A stretch of 64,000 nt of DNA from Glebionis coronaria (Eukaryota > Streptophyta > Magnoliopsida > Asterales > Asteraceae): positions 537,094,038 to 537,158,037 of the forward strand of contig CM046876.1 in NCBI GenBank assembly GCA_025667525.1, given 5' to 3'. The notes below the pieces were generated by a model that ran no database searches, had not been told where the DNA came from, and saw nothing but the letters and a program-made list of their open reading frames with translations. Made by a program: the position numbers and the translations under genes. Shown here in pieces: positions 20,848 to 33,500 of this stretch (positions are counted from its first letter, which is position 1; each line of letters starts with the position of its first letter).

Positions 20848-21596
20848 CTCTTGTCGGGTCTTTCAGCTTCCCCGAACTCATCGCGTTCCTGCAACATCTC
20901 AAGCTTCCTTGCTGCGTCGGCCACTTGTGCTACTGTATTAAACGTAGCACATACCAGATTGTTCGCGACCGAGGTGCGAAGTGCCCACCTAAAATGGTGT
21001 GCCTGCTCCTCAGGAGTACCAGCCGCTGCTCCTAGAAAACCAGCTAGGCGAAGAAAACGCTGCATGAATTCGTTGCTATTCTCGCCCTGTCTCTGACGTA
21101 TCCCGTGGTATTCACGCTTGAGTTTGTCCTGCTCTGCCTTAGGAAAGAACTGTTCCATCACTCTCTCCTTGAATTGGGCCCATGTCAAACCAGCGACCCA
21201 TTCATCACCTCCTTCTGACTGCGTCAAAGCTAGCCACCAGTTGAGTACATCGCCTTCAAACCTGTAGCATGCCAATCTTGCCTTGAAGGCGGGGTCACAT
21301 CCCATAGCATTGAAGATTTTCTCAATGTGAGTCAGCCAGCTTTCAGCATCGCTGGGGCTATCAGTCTTTTCAAAAGCTCTAGGACGGAGCTTGTTAAATC
21401 TTTCCAACCATACCGCTAGAGTCACTGGGGGAGGAGGAGGAGGAGGTGCCTGATTCTGCGGCTGCTGATTATTCGCAGCTTGGACTTCAGCACGAATGTC
21501 ATTCCTCAGTTGAGGAAGTAAGGCTTGCATGGCAGCCTGAATCGCAGCATTGAGCTGCTCTTGCTCGCGTGTGAGAACCATCTGACAGTATAACAT
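20848..21596 (-). CDS. Element G gag (first exon)
   Basis: ATG at 21596, or at 21578 giving MVLTREQEQ, starts a 249-codon gag with a Retrotrans_gag core: LERFNKLRPRAFEKTDSP, AESWLTHIEKIF, a YRFEGDVLNWW motif and FLRLAGFLG. Lead-in is Gln/Ala-rich with a Pro run. The frame ends with Lys-Arg and a TAA at 20844-20846 that is formed by the first bases of a putative intron (donor at 20847). The zinc knuckle usually found at the gag C-terminus is not here but at the start of the pol exon. If the three introns are removed, gag runs into pol in one frame. Gag forms the particle; unspliced RNA would give this capsid portion only. Confidence 0.9.
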
Positions 21597-22010
21597 AAAA
21601 AAATATGATTAACAGTTCAAACATAAAATATATAAAAGAAAAATTTTATGCTAAAATTTCACGAGAAAAATTTTATGCAAGAAAATCTTTGTATGAATGC
21701 ATGATGCAGTTTTATGAAAACTTTTGATGCTCGAGAGTGAACGCCTTAGGTCAGTTCACTCAAAATAAAAGACATATCGAGGGGACGCCTATGGGTCGGT
21801 CCCAAATCTAAAAGTTTCGATAAAACACATGCGACTAAATAGGGCCAGTCCTGTACCAACCATTACTTAGTCAAAAACCCTGTAACAATGACATGTATAT
21901 GTATGATTAAAAATGATGAATGCATGAAAACAACTGTCAGTTCTAGGAAGACCGTAGTGACTACCCACTAATCACAGGTCATATCTGAGAGCCTACAGGT
22001 CGAAGCCTTG

Positions 22011-22022
22011 GCTCTGATACCA
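22011..22022 (-). other. Primer binding site of element G
   Basis: Plus strand GCTCTGATACCA is the reverse complement of TGGTATCAGAGC, the plant initiator-Met tRNA 3'-end complement. It lies 4 nt from the 5' LTR edge at 22027. Confidence 0.95.
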
Positions 22023-22026
22023 TAAT

Positions 22027-25000
22027 TGTAACACCCCATTTTGGAAATGGAATATTACGCATAATCATGGCGTGTCATCAAAGCATACAAGGATAAATGT
22101 CTAAGCATTATTCAACCATAAAAGGGAAATACCGGAATCAAACATCGGTATCCCAAGGTAAAGCTCATCACACACAAACATAAATACTGTAAAAAGGAAA
22201 GGACGAAACAATGTCCATAGCAACTGTATCAAAGTAAAGGAAATGCATAAAGTAAAGAAAGACAGGAAAGCTTCCAGTCCATATGCACCTACGTTTGAGA
22301 TCTAAGAGCGTCCCTGAGTACCTGCCGTTTTGGGAACATGAAAAGGAAAACGGCTGAGCAAGACGCTCAGTGCACGGATGTACAATATAGCATGAAATAG
22401 GATAAGCATGTAACATATAACAGCGGAAGACTAAGGACTGAGTAAACTGGTTAAGTATCAAGAAAACTGGTTTTATAGTTTGAAAAGCCTTATGTTTATC
22501 TTGTGAAAACTGTTTTAACATATATATACCATAGCCCATATAGGTCATGAAAAGGTCACGTGCATGAATACTTGGAGGGGTGACCTCATCATGCTGATTA
22601 GAGGGGATGCCTCTAATCAATATACTGATTTTGGGTAGGAGGGATCAACTCCTTGTGAAGGGTGCAAGGCACACACCACATTCACCATGATAAACTGAAT
22701 AAAACATGTAACTAGGATGCACCCATATGCCCCACCTGATATAATAATATGGCCAAACTGAAAAGGGACGCCACGAGCAATCACTCCGCCGTGGGGAAGT
22801 CATAACATCGGTGCCTCCAATGCTATGGTTATGGTACCTCCATAACTAGGTGAAACTGGTCATGCTTGTATATGGCTATAGTTTATGCTAAATTAACATA
22901 AGCAGTTCAAAACAATAAAACAAATGCTGGGGAAAACAGTTGGCTGCATACGGGGAAATCCTAATAAGGAAGGAATGTCCATACTGAAAGGACGGGAATC
23001 CGTACCTCAAGTCCAGTGAATGAACGGAAGAAAGACTCCTACTTCTGGATCACTAACGCTACATGAATACACACGTGTATAAGTATCGATTCACTGATTA
23101 CGTACTGGGTTCTGTGTCTCATTATAGCTTATTTGGTATGTTTTAGGTCATGGTTCACTGTTTAAAGCCTTAAACTGTGTTTATCTAGTATTCTGATTAA
23201 TCTGATTAAGTATTACTGGTGTTTCATGTATTATTATACTTACTGTGTAATAATAAGTAACTTTCCAAAAATAGCAGGTTTCCAAAAATAGAAAGTTTCC
23301 AAAAATAGAAAGTTTCCAAAAATAGAAAGTTTCCAAAAATAGAAAGTTACCAAAAATAGAAAGTTTCCAAAAATAGAAAGTTTCCAAAAATAGAAAGTTT
23401 CCTAAAATAGAATTTACTGCTTAAAATAGATTAGTTTCTAAAAATAGAAAGTTTCCAAAAATAGATCAGCTGCCTTAATTAAATAAGTTTCCATATATAG
23501 AAGGTTTCCATGATTAGATTAGCTACCTGAAATAGATTGATTTCCATATATAGAAGGTTTCCATAATTAGATTAGTTGCCTTATTTAATTAAGTTTCTAT
23601 AAATAGAAGTTTCCATAATTAGAATTAAGCTGATTACATAAGCTAACATATAAGTCTAGGTGTTATAAGCTTATTTCTTAAGTCATATGATAAAGTGTAT
23701 AGTTTAATTATTATTTCCTGTATTTTAATTAAACTATATGTTAAGCATTTTAATTAAAGTATAACATGTTTTAATTAAAATGAAATGAAAATACTTAGGT
23801 TAAAATGTGAATTATTATTAATAATAATATAACCTAAGTCATGTCTAAATTAATTAATTATAGGCATGTTTTAATAATTAATTAATTAAAACTTATAACA
23901 TAAAATACTTAGGTTAAATTAATGTCATGATAAACTAATAATTAAAATAACCTAAGTCATGATTTAATTAATATTTCATGTTATTAATTAATTATATCCT
24001 AAGTTCATAATTCATAAAAATTAACATGTAGCATGAATCATGATTTAACCAACGAACCATGAATCGGGCATGAATTCGACACCGTACCCCGAGCCAAACC
24101 CGGGGCACACGTGTCCCCTTGCTGCCGTGGGTCCCACATGAGCCAACCAAGACCAAAAATGGTCTTGGTGGTGGCGGCAATAGCAAACCAAACCCCCCTC
24201 GGGTTTGTTTTGCTAGGCGGCTAAAAACAAACACCCTTACAAATCCTTCTTTGATTTTAATTAATACCAAAACATGTTAGATCAATGATTAATTACCTTG
24301 TTTTAATAATAAAACTAATAACATGTTCATGAAAATAATCAAAGATTAAAAGAATTAAAAAGAATTAAAAAGAAGGGTTAGAAAGGTATACCACTATGTA
24401 GCTTGGAAAAAGGATGAACAAACACTGATTACACAATAGTTTTTAAGATCAAAATCAAACAAATCACCCTCCTATGGTGGTGTAGAGGTGGCGGCACAAA
24501 GAGAGCAAAAGGAGAGGAGAAAAACTCTTTTAGGGTTTTTGTTTATTTTCTTGTAAAATGAAAAGTGAAAACATGTTTTACTCTTTACCCCCCTTTACTT
24601 GTAAAGTCCATGGGCTAAGCCCATTTCTTGTATATGTGCCGTGGGTATGGGGGCCCCACATGGGGTACCCGTACCTTTCTCGTGTCCCGATGTTTCGTGT
24701 TCGTTCGTGGTTAAACGTGCTCGTGTTTAAAGTGTTTCTGTTTAATCTAACGTGTCGTTTATCGTAAACTTAACGCTCGTAATTATATTATGAGTATTTA
24801 CGTAATTATTCTAGTTAGTATTTTAAATGGTGATCATGATTTAATTATGTTCACGTGATATATTTATTACTGTTTATCATGAGTTCGTACGTAATCGATA
24901 CTTGTCATGTCATACACGTATGCACTTGCTTGATTATTAGCACATGAATGTGATCAATACTACATGAGGTAAGTTTTAATCTAGGACGTACGATCTTAAG

Positions 25001-25035
25001 GGCACTATTCATGGTAAAAGCATGCGGGTTTTACA
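22027..25035 (-). repeat. 5' LTR of element G
   Basis: 3009 bp, near-identical to 13686-16694. It is next to the primer site, so it is the transcribed 5' LTR. The 17-bp array is at 23262-23414. The LTR end TTTTACA is followed by target duplication ATATG. Confidence 0.95.
23262..23414. repeat. 17-bp tandem array inside the LTR of G (copy 2)
   Basis: Same nine-unit array as at 14921-15073, with no change in copy number between the two LTRs. Confidence 0.95.
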
Positions 25036-25040
25036 ATATG

Positions 25041-26771
25041 TGGATCCGTCGAGCTTGCATCAAGTTTCTCATACACTTCCACATGAACACAAATGGACTA
25101 AGAATCATCCTTTGGTTCAAGTGATTGGCAATCTCTCACGACCTGTCTCAACACGAAAGCAGCTACGTACCGACGGTGATATGTGTATCTATGCACTATC
25201 AGTCAGCACAATGGAACCAGCAAGTGTGAAATAAGCAATGACCGATGCATCTTGGATTGAGTCTATGCAAGAAGAACTCAATCAGTTCATCAGGCTTGAT
25301 GTATGGGAGCTAGTACCTCGACCGGACAATATCGATCCCCTTACTCTGAAATGGTTATTCAAAAACAAGATGGATGAGGAGCAAACGGTCATTAGGAACA
25401 AGACTCGGTTAGTCGTGAGAGGTTATAAACAACAGGAGGGAATTGATTTCGCAGAATCCTTCGCCCCGGTTGCTCGAATGGAAGCTATTAGGATTTTCTT
25501 GGCATACGCGGCACACAAATCATTCACTGTGTATCAAATGGATGTGAAGACGACTTTCTTTCATGGGTCGTTAATAGAAGATGTGTATGTATGTCAACCT
25601 AAAGGTTTCATCAATACCGAACATCCAAGCCATGTCTACAAGTTGAAAAAAGGCAATTTATGGTTTGAAACAAGCACCAAGGGCATGGTACGACGAATTA
25701 TCATCATTTCTTCTACAAAATCACTTCAGCAAAGGAACCATTGATCCAACGTTGTTTATCAAGCACTACGGCAACGACATCTTGGTGGCTCATGTCTATG
25801 TAGATGATATTATATTTGGTTCTACTAACCCAAAATATTCCATATTATTTGCCGACCTTATGAAAAGTCGATTCGAAATGTCCATGATGGGGGAAATGAC
25901 TTTCTTTCTTGGTCTCCAAGTCCACCAATCCCCCCGTGGTATTTTCATAAATCAGTCCAAGTATGTGCTTGAGATTCTAACGAAATTTGGCATGGAAAAT
26001 TGTGATCCTATTGGTACTCCAATGGACACTAAACACAAGCTTGATTTGGATAAGAAAGGGACATTTGTAGATGCTACAAAATACCGTAGCATGATCGGGT
26101 CCCTTATGTACTTAACCTCAAGCAGACCGGACATTGTGCATGCTACTTGTTTATGTGCTCGGTACCAGGCGAAGCCAACCGAGAAGCACCTCAAGGAGGT
26201 TAAAAGGATCTTTCGTTATCTCCGGGGAACCATTCACATGGGTCTCTGGTATACGAAGGATTCTGGTTTTAATCTAACTGGTTTTTCAGATGCCGACCAT
26301 GCAGGGTGTCATGATACATTCAAGAGCACTTCCGGTGGAGCACAATTCTTAGGCGAGAAGCTAGTGAGCTGGTCATCAAGAAAACAAGACTGTACGGCGT
26401 TGTCCACCGCGGAAACAGAATATGTGTCTCTATCCGTGTGTAGTGCTCAAGTCCTTTGGATGAGAACACAACTCACGGATTATGGCTTTCACTTTAACAA
26501 AGTTCCTATTTATTGTGATTCACAATCAGCCATAGCCATATCCTGCAACCCGGTCCAACACTCCAAGACCAAGCACATAGCTGTCCGATTCCATTTCATA
26601 AAGGAGCATGTGGAAAGAGGAACGATCGAACTGTATTTTGTCAAGACGGACTACCAACTAGCCGACATCTTCACCAAAGCTCTTTCTCAAGAAAGATTTG
26701 AATTCTTGGTTCGTCGACTTGGTATGTGTAGTTTCACTCCAGATGAACTTGATCGTCTTGCACATTCGTAG
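25041..26771 (+). pseudogene. Element E reverse transcriptase and RNase H pseudogene
   Basis: Continues E's pol after element G. The RT starts with the Copia signature ([57 protein letters not shown]) and has the active-site box HVYVDDIIFG near 25795. Integrity is lost by a TAA at 25232 and a frameshift near 25660. From 25665 the frame is open to 26771 and covers the RT thumb (LTSSRPDIVHATCLCARYQ) and RNase H (GFSDADHAGC, STAETEYVSLS, IYCDSQSAIAI, H-TKHI, LADIFTKAL). The open 368-codon part is the best-preserved pol segment of E. Confidence 0.9.
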
Positions 26772-29087
26772 TAACCTTGTATATATCTATCAGAAAATCA
26801 AAATACAAAAAATATAAAACCTATAAAAACAAAATAAAAAATGAGAAAATCTTTCAAAAAATATCAAAAATATTCTTCTCCGACATGTCTCTCAGCATCA
26901 ATCATATGGACGCACTTAGAAATGTCGCTCAATAACGACACGGGTACGTACATAAAGTTCGAATGAGAGTTCAAATGTTTTCAAAACATGTCTTTTCTAC
27001 TTTCTTCTCATAATGGCTTATAGTCACATGTCAGACTATAACCCGGTCCCTAAATAAAGGAAAGTCGTTGACTTATCCTCAACAACGAGAAATTCGTTTT
27101 TCTCGGTCATGAGCTTATATCAAAACATTCAAAGTTTTAAGCTCATGAACACAATTTTCACGGACTTTTGAGCATAATTTTTCAAGGTATTTCAAAACAA
27201 TGTGCTCATATACTCCCCTATTTAAATAGAATCTCTTTTCAAGGGGGAGTATAACGATTCATAAACATTTGTTCCAAAGTTTCATGACACATTATTCATT
27301 CCATGTTTCATCACTAGTTTCACAAAAATTTCAATTTCATGCAATTTTTGAGGGGGAGAATAGTGATTAAAATGTGATAAACAATGCTTCATTCTTGGAT
27401 AAGATCTTTTGATATAAGTGCTTGCTCTTCCTAATATGTGCAAAAACCTTCTTTTTATAATGCACATATGTAGGGGGGGCATTTTGGTGATTAAGAAAGG
27501 GTTTCTGGTTTCGATATCTATACCTTCAACACAATTATTCACGACGATATTGGTGTCAAAAGGTGGTTAGGTTTTCGTCCTATGATCCAACTAGAACCGG
27601 AGGGATCTTCCCAAGGACAATCCATTAGAACTTAGAAGTCCTTAGGAAAGATGGAGTAGTTGAGTGTACGGGAATAATGCCGACTAATGACTTAAGATAG
27701 CACTGGAACAATCACAACAAGGTGCTAGTTATGACGTCTTGGTAAGCATTGAAGGGGTTGAAGAATGAAAAATAAATGTAAGGATAAAGGGTGTAAAGAA
27801 AGAAGCCCTCCATACAACTTAGGCAGAAACCGGGTCAATACATCTATTATCAGAATCACTTTGATGATTTCTGATACTGAAGACAAAGCATCATGGACCC
27901 AGTGATGCAATGCACAACCCTTCCCAGCCTACTCAAGCTTCTCTCAAAATAATTTTGTTTTATTGTCAGGGAGTTCAACTCATTTCTATCAACTTTATCA
28001 CTCCGAGATAGTAAATATTGAAAAGGTGGCAGTCTGCTCCAGCCTCCGATCACCAAATAAACGTGCACTTATAGAGTCTAGAGCCAACGAGATTCATTAA
28101 AAAATCTCATTAGGACACTTATTCCATATATCAATTGTTGTTCATCACAAGAACACATGCGATATTTTACAGAATCCTACGCTCTATCCTTGTGATATTG
28201 CCAGAACATTCAGAGTGATACTCATTAGTATTCACAATGATGAATGGAAATCCTTCCAGTGTTAACATCAAACAGCACTGCGGTAGGTCATATGTAAGAT
28301 TCACTTGAATTGAACATATGTTAACTGGAAAGCAACAGTGGTTTGATTCTTTTGTGATTCAAACTCGTTCCAGGTCTCGACGCAATATCTTTATGATCTT
28401 GCCAGAACATTAAGAGTAATACTTCTTAGTATTTACTGTGACGAATGGAAATCCTTCTAGTGTCATCATCAAACAACACTGCGGTAGGTAACTTGTGAGA
28501 TTCTATACGAATCAAACTTGTGTCAACTGGAAAGCAACAATGGTTTGGTTCTTAATTGATTCAAACTTGTTCCAGGAAATGAATTGACGACTTAATCAAC
28601 AGAATGGAACTGTATGATTCACTCTTTACTATGAACTATCTTTCGAGATGTTCAAGTAATGAGAACGGCTACCACAGCCGGAAACCCTGTCAAGGAAGTT
28701 CTTTGAACTTACCTAATCATAGGTACAGTATTCGTACTGTATAACGAGAAACCGGAGGAATGCAAACGGTGGCGTAACCTCAAGAGTCATAATTCAAGAC
28801 CACATGCTCATGTAAAAGAAGAAAGCTCAAGAACATCTCAAACAAAGACTTCCGCTACTCTGATTATCAAGGGAGATTGTTAACAAGCTTTCAAGACTAT
28901 GCAAACTACGAGTATGTGGGAAAAGACACAAGAACACAAGTTGGCAAAGCTTAAAGATCAAGTCAAGACAAACATCAAAGATCCAAGATCACAAGTCATG
29001 AAAGGAAGAACGAAGGAACTCTCAAGACAACGAGCTTCAAAGTCAACAACACCAAAGAAGTGAAGTCACATATTACATGACCACCCC
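26772..29087 (+). other. Non-coding 3' region of element E
   Basis: About 2.3 kb between the pol stop and the polypurine tract. It contains no credible ORF. Purine tracts resembling the true one recur (27242, 27350, 27475), as described for Sireviruses. The segments 27720-27930 and 28020-28060 are homologous, inverted, to 56240-56450 and 56095-56130 in element F, so the region is a conserved part of the family. The segment 28190-28580 is a tandem duplication. Confidence 0.8.
28190..28580 (+). repeat. Tandem duplication of about 201 bp in the 3' region of E
   Basis: Two diverged copies with a period of about 201 bp, each running from GCCAGAACATT(C/A)AGAGT to TTCAAAC(T/C)(C/T)GTTCCAGG. Element F has a corresponding pair of related units (55585-55990, opposite strand). 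Confidence 0.85.
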
Positions 29088-29099
29088 TCAGGGGGAGAT
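29088..29099 (+). other. Polypurine tract of element E
   Basis: CAGGGGGAGAT lies directly before the LTR start TGTTATAAG, the typical plus-strand primer position. Confidence 0.85.
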
Positions 29100-29473
29100 T
29101 GTTATAAGTATTTAAAGTGACGGTCATATAATATACCGTTGCGAAGCTCGTGTAAAATGCTACTTAACGATGTTGAGAGTTCTAGCATAATGTTATGTAT
29201 GTAACGGGAATTAGTCCCAAACTCACAAATGAGGAAGGCCTTCCATACATTTGACGTATAGTATAAAATGCCCAAGGCACCTCATTTGTGGTGTGTGTCT
29301 TCCATCTTCATAGATTGTAGAGAGAGAAACTTTTGTGTTTCTCTCACTATGAATTCACAACCTTTGTCTTTCTCTTTTCCTTCATCTAATCTAATCTTTC
29401 TTTTTTTGGTTTAATCTTGTTCTTCATCATCTCCATTTCTATATCCTATATAGTCGTGTGTATCATTCCTACA
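29100..29473 (+). repeat. 3' LTR of element E
   Basis: 374 bp, same ends and length as 6327-6700 with about 10-11 substitutions. It is followed by target duplication CATAT (29474-29478). Confidence 0.92.
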
Positions 29474-29873
29474 CATATGAATCAAAGGTATATATCAACA
29501 AGAACACCGGATATTAGTGAACCCATCCAACCTCCCCTTGGCTCACTTTATTAATCAGTGAATTTACAATATCTGATTACAAAACAAGAATAGAAATCAC
29601 TCAAACTCACAGACCAAAATGTATTGATCTTAACAGAATACACACACTTAATTTCATACAGTTAAGAAAACGAATATTGAAAAAGATAAGAGAAAGTAAG
29701 GTAGGTGAGGAGTATATATACTCCCATCTTGCACATCAGTCCTCCACGTTTCCATAGTTTCATCTTTAGTCCTTGCACCTCTAAACTTGATACTTGAGTG
29801 AATATACATCACCTCCATCTTTAAACACTTGTCACAATAGGTCTTTCAGGTTTTGGACTTATAACTCTTAACA
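29474..29873 (-). repeat. 3' LTR of element D, main part
   Basis: Matches 49705-50105, with the first 12 bp lying at 6315-6326. It ends CTCTTAACA and is followed by ACTAAAGGGGGAG on the minus strand (29874-29887), the polypurine tract of D. A palindromic AGTATATATACT at about 29710 is the probable TATA region. Confidence 0.9.
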
Positions 29874-29888
29874 CTCCCCCTTTAGTCC

Positions 29889-30423
29889 TTAACCTGTAAA
29901 TCCATTAAACAAACCAAGCATACTACAAAATCTGTTATGGTTGGAAATCAACAACCCCTTTGTAAATAAGTCTGTAGTCTTATTTTTAGATTTAACTTTC
30001 AAAGGTTTAATAAAACCTGCAGATATTTTTTTTCTTAAAAAATAAAGGTCAATTTCAAAATGTTTACTTCTTTCTTGAAGTATAGGATTCAAAGAAATTT
30101 GGATGGTAGAATTATTATCACAATACAGCTGAATAGCAGCATCACATCCACTTTTAGATCACAAAGTATTTTATGATCCCACATAACCTCACAACATACA
30201 TTGCACATATCCATGTATTCAGCCACAATAGAAGACCTAGAAACAACACTTTGTTTCTTACTCTTCTATGAAACCAAATTTCCACCAAGATATACACAAT
30301 AACCAGTTAATGATCTTCTAGTTACTTAACATTTATCCTACTCTGAGTCTACAAACACATTCAATGCGTTACAGGCTCCTTTCTTAAAAGTAATACCTAA
30401 ACCAGGTTTATTTTTTAGGTATC
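29889..30423 (-). pseudogene. Element D RNase H pseudogene (3' end of pol)
   Basis: Minus-strand RNase H remnant. In the last 67 codons it shows SKHFEIDLYFLRKKI, KTTDLFTKGLLISNHNRF and a stop at 29889. Upstream pieces in shifted frames show the catalytic regions (SLTGYCVYLGG, SRSSIVAEYMDM, LYCDNNS). Stops interrupt it. It belongs with the RT at 44922-46117 and is separated from it by element H inserted at 30428/44917. Confidence 0.85.
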
Positions 30424-30428
30424 TTAAG

Positions 30429-30550
30429 TGTTAGACTTACTTATTGGTAAGCTGGCGCCTTTCACGTGAGTTGGACTAGATATACATCTATACGCAGGGA
30501 CTTATTATGTAAAGGATAGATAGTCTAGTTAAGTTAGGCCTATAAATACA
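30429..30550 (+). repeat. 5' LTR of element H, first part
   Basis: Matches 44610-44731 of the 3' LTR with 3 substitutions, up to the TATAAATAC box. Element I follows. Confidence 0.9.
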
Positions 30551-30551
30551 A

Positions 30552-33500
30552 TGATGAGACTGTAATTATACATAGTCTAATCGTCCAAATCGGGCTTAAA
30601 ATGCTAAAAATGTCATCAAAATACCCAAATGTATGCTTGTGTTTGTTCATTGTGTATTTTAGGTACGGATATCATGAAATCAACAAAAGATCACAAGAAT
30701 GAAGTAAAAACGAACACGAGAAACGAAGCCGCACAAAGAACCGGACCTGAATCCTGAATTTCCAAAATGGTCCTTGAAGATTTGAAGATTGTCAAGAATG
30801 GTCCCTCAACTTTTGAAGACTTGTCATATTATACCCTTGCAAAACTCTATTATTGCATTTGGGTCCCTAATATTTCAATATATTGCATGATTAGCCCTTG
30901 AAGAATGAAGATATTACATGAAAAGCCCTTTAAACAAGCTTGGAAAATATTTGGTGGCCAAAATCAAAAGTTGAAAACTTAGTTTGTGAAGGAATTGCAA
31001 GATTGATGCTGTTTATTATAAAGTAGCAAGTAAATGGGAATTGAGGGACTAAAACTGCCCAGACAAACAAACCCCCACCACCAATTCTCTCTTGCCACGT
31101 AGCCCACTACCAAAAATCAGCCAATCCCATCACTCCCACCACTCCACGTCATAACCCACCCAACATTTAAATAAACTGAGTCAATCAGTTTATTTATTCC
31201 CTCCATAACACAATTTTTAAATTAACCCACCCCCAAAAACGAATTAAACATCTCCTAATCAAACCATAAACCCTAATTCTGCCCAGAATCAATTAAACCC
31301 TAATCAAAGGGTTTTTCACCCATTCTTTCCAGAACCTCAATTAACCTCAACCTAATCCAAACCCACTCCACAAAATAATTAACCCGTGACCCAAATGGGA
31401 CCCCATGGTTCCCCTGATCAACCCAAAATGGCAATATTCGAATCTCACAGAAATCCAACGTTCCCAAAGGGTTTTCTTGCTCCCAAAGAGTAGATAAACG
31501 ATCAAAATTGAAGATTCCACCTGGCTACATCACATGGGCGATTTTTGACCAAGACCTCCAAGGGCAAATTTGGATTTTCAGTAGCTAGGGTTTCTCATTT
31601 GTATTTTTTTTATTCAGAATTCTAGAATCATCCTATTAGCATTATAAAAAGAGGCCCAAACCTGTTGGTGCCCTTTGTTCCAGTTTTTGTGTATTTTTAA
31701 AAAGTAATGAAAATGAAATTTTTAATGTGCATAACTGAGTTCCATTTTATTTGTCTTTCCTAGTTTAATTTTATCTTTTATGCAAGGTAGTTTAAAGGAT
31801 TCACAAGATTTCAGTTTGGAAGACGTTTTCAAAAAAGTTCATTTTTCGTGTAGTTTTGAAAAAGTTTTTCATTAGCTTGATTTCAAACCCACATGAAGTG
31901 AAAGTGGAGTGGGGGTTTGATTTCAGCTTATATCAAAGATTTTTGTCAAAAGTTTAAAAAGTTTAAAGTTTATTGGTTTGAAAAGTTGCATCTCAATTTT
32001 CTGATTTATAATTTATAAGCTCATAAGCTATAAGCTGCTTAATCCATAAGCCAGACTTATAGCTTATTAGCTTTTAAATCAGTTCACCCCTGTTTGGTTT
32101 TTCTTTCTTGGTAGGTTCACAAGGTCTTATTTCCTTTAAAGATATATGGGGGTGGTATGGACTTAAGCAGTCACCACCTAGCACTCTCTACTTTTTACAT
32201 TAGCAATCTCATAAACCATCCACATAAGTTCTTCACTTTTAAGCTTGAAAGGTGAAGGCATCAGCTCAGTTTTTGGTTTGGACAAAACCAAGTAAGTTGG
32301 CTTGAACCCACCATTTTTTGGTTTTAAGTGAATGCTAGGTGATTATTGGTGAATGAATGATTTTGATGTTAGTTTAATAGTTGGTTTATGTTTATCAGTT
32401 GGTTTAGTGCATGCTAGATCAGGTTCCATTAGGTTTGTAGGTAATTGGATTGCTTTGCCTTTACAAAATTTGGTTTTCATCAGTTAAGGGAGTGTTTGGA
32501 TTTAATATGTTTCAGTTATTGGTGATACACAAGTAGTGTTTTAAACAGTTAAACACACCCTACATGATTAGTATAAAGGTTTATTAGCAGTTGTTTGCAG
32601 TCTGGTAGGTTAAAATAGGAGTTTGTATGCTCACTTTTGGTAAAAACAGCTAAATAATTCAATAGGGTCTAAACTAGATTGTTTGAGTAGATTTTGAGGT
32701 CTAAACGTGTTGAGCTGTTAGATATAGGTTAGATTAGGGTTGTGTGGTATTATTGATGATTATTGTATGCTAGTAAGTCCATTTGGTTACCTGGAAATTC
32801 GTCCTAGAGCACAATAGATCAGCAAACACCCATCTGCCATACTTCCTGTTTACAGTAACTGATTTTGGGCATTTTTGGTGTGATTTCTATATTTGATTTG
32901 TGCATTTTTTTTGTTTATATATACTCCCTACACTCCACTGAGTGTAGGGGTGCCTATTGCATCCATTGAATCCAAGTAATCATCAAGATCCAAGCACTTT
33001 TGTGCCCAGACCCAATTTTTATAACTACCAGTGGGAACCAAGTTCCCATTGCTAGTGTTATCGTTGGTACTGCTACACAAGCAGACAAAAGCAACAAAGT
33101 GTCACTATTAGATTCTTACTTTTTTGTCTTTAGTGGGCTTAATTAGGAATTTATGGTTGATTTTAATTTTGTAATTTTTCTCATTTTAATTTTGATTTTT
33201 CTATTAAGTTTATTTTATGCTTACTGTTCATTTCTTATTTTTTAGATTTAATTGCTTTTTAAAATAGTTTTTAATTACTGATTTTTGTCTTTTAGTGCAA
33301 GAATTTGTTATTTTTCAGTTTTAAAATTTTTATTAGATTAAGAAAAGTATTTTAAGATTTTTAGTTAAAAAATATTTTACTGTTCACATTTTAAAGTAAT
33401 TTTTAGAATTAATTTTAGTTTAATTAGGGTTTTATTATAATCTGTTTTGTCTTTTAGTGAAAAATTTTACTTTTTTCAAACTTTTTCATTTTTCTACTGT

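Larger units (their letters stand above)
13686..25035 (-). mobile_element. Ty3/Gypsy element G, Tekay-type chromovirus, young
   Basis: A full-length 11,350-bp element on the minus strand with target duplication ATATG on both sides (13681-13685 and 25036-25040). It has two 3009-bp LTRs, initiator-Met primer site, gag, protease, RT, RNase H, integrase and C-terminal chromodomain, and a polypurine tract. I count 9 substitutions and no length change between LTRs (about 0.3%), so insertion is recent. The only clear lesion in the coding region is one in-frame TGA. The chromodomain and gene order place it in the chromovirus branch; the Tekay/Del assignment is by motif resemblance. Confidence 0.93.
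6327..29473 (+). mobile_element. Copia element E, Sirevirus-like, decayed
   Basis: A complete but mutated plus-strand Copia element. It has 374-bp LTRs (6327-6700 and 29100-29473), target duplication CATAT, leader with tandem array, gag with zinc knuckle, a long coiled-coil spacer, protease, integrase, RT and RNase H, about 2.3 kb of non-coding 3' region, and a polypurine tract. Without nested element G it is about 11.8 kb, in the size range of Sireviruses. The LTRs differ at about 10-11 sites in 374 by eye (near 3%). Many nonsense codons and several frameshifts mean it is non-autonomous now. Confidence 0.9.

Noticed and set aside
13686..25035. Solo LTRs or tandem duplication of 3 kb
   Set aside because: Primer site, polypurine tract, gag-pol and exact target duplication show a complete element.
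29889..30092. Independent small gene of 67 codons
   Set aside because: It is the C-terminal end of Copia D RNase H, followed by D's polypurine tract and LTR.
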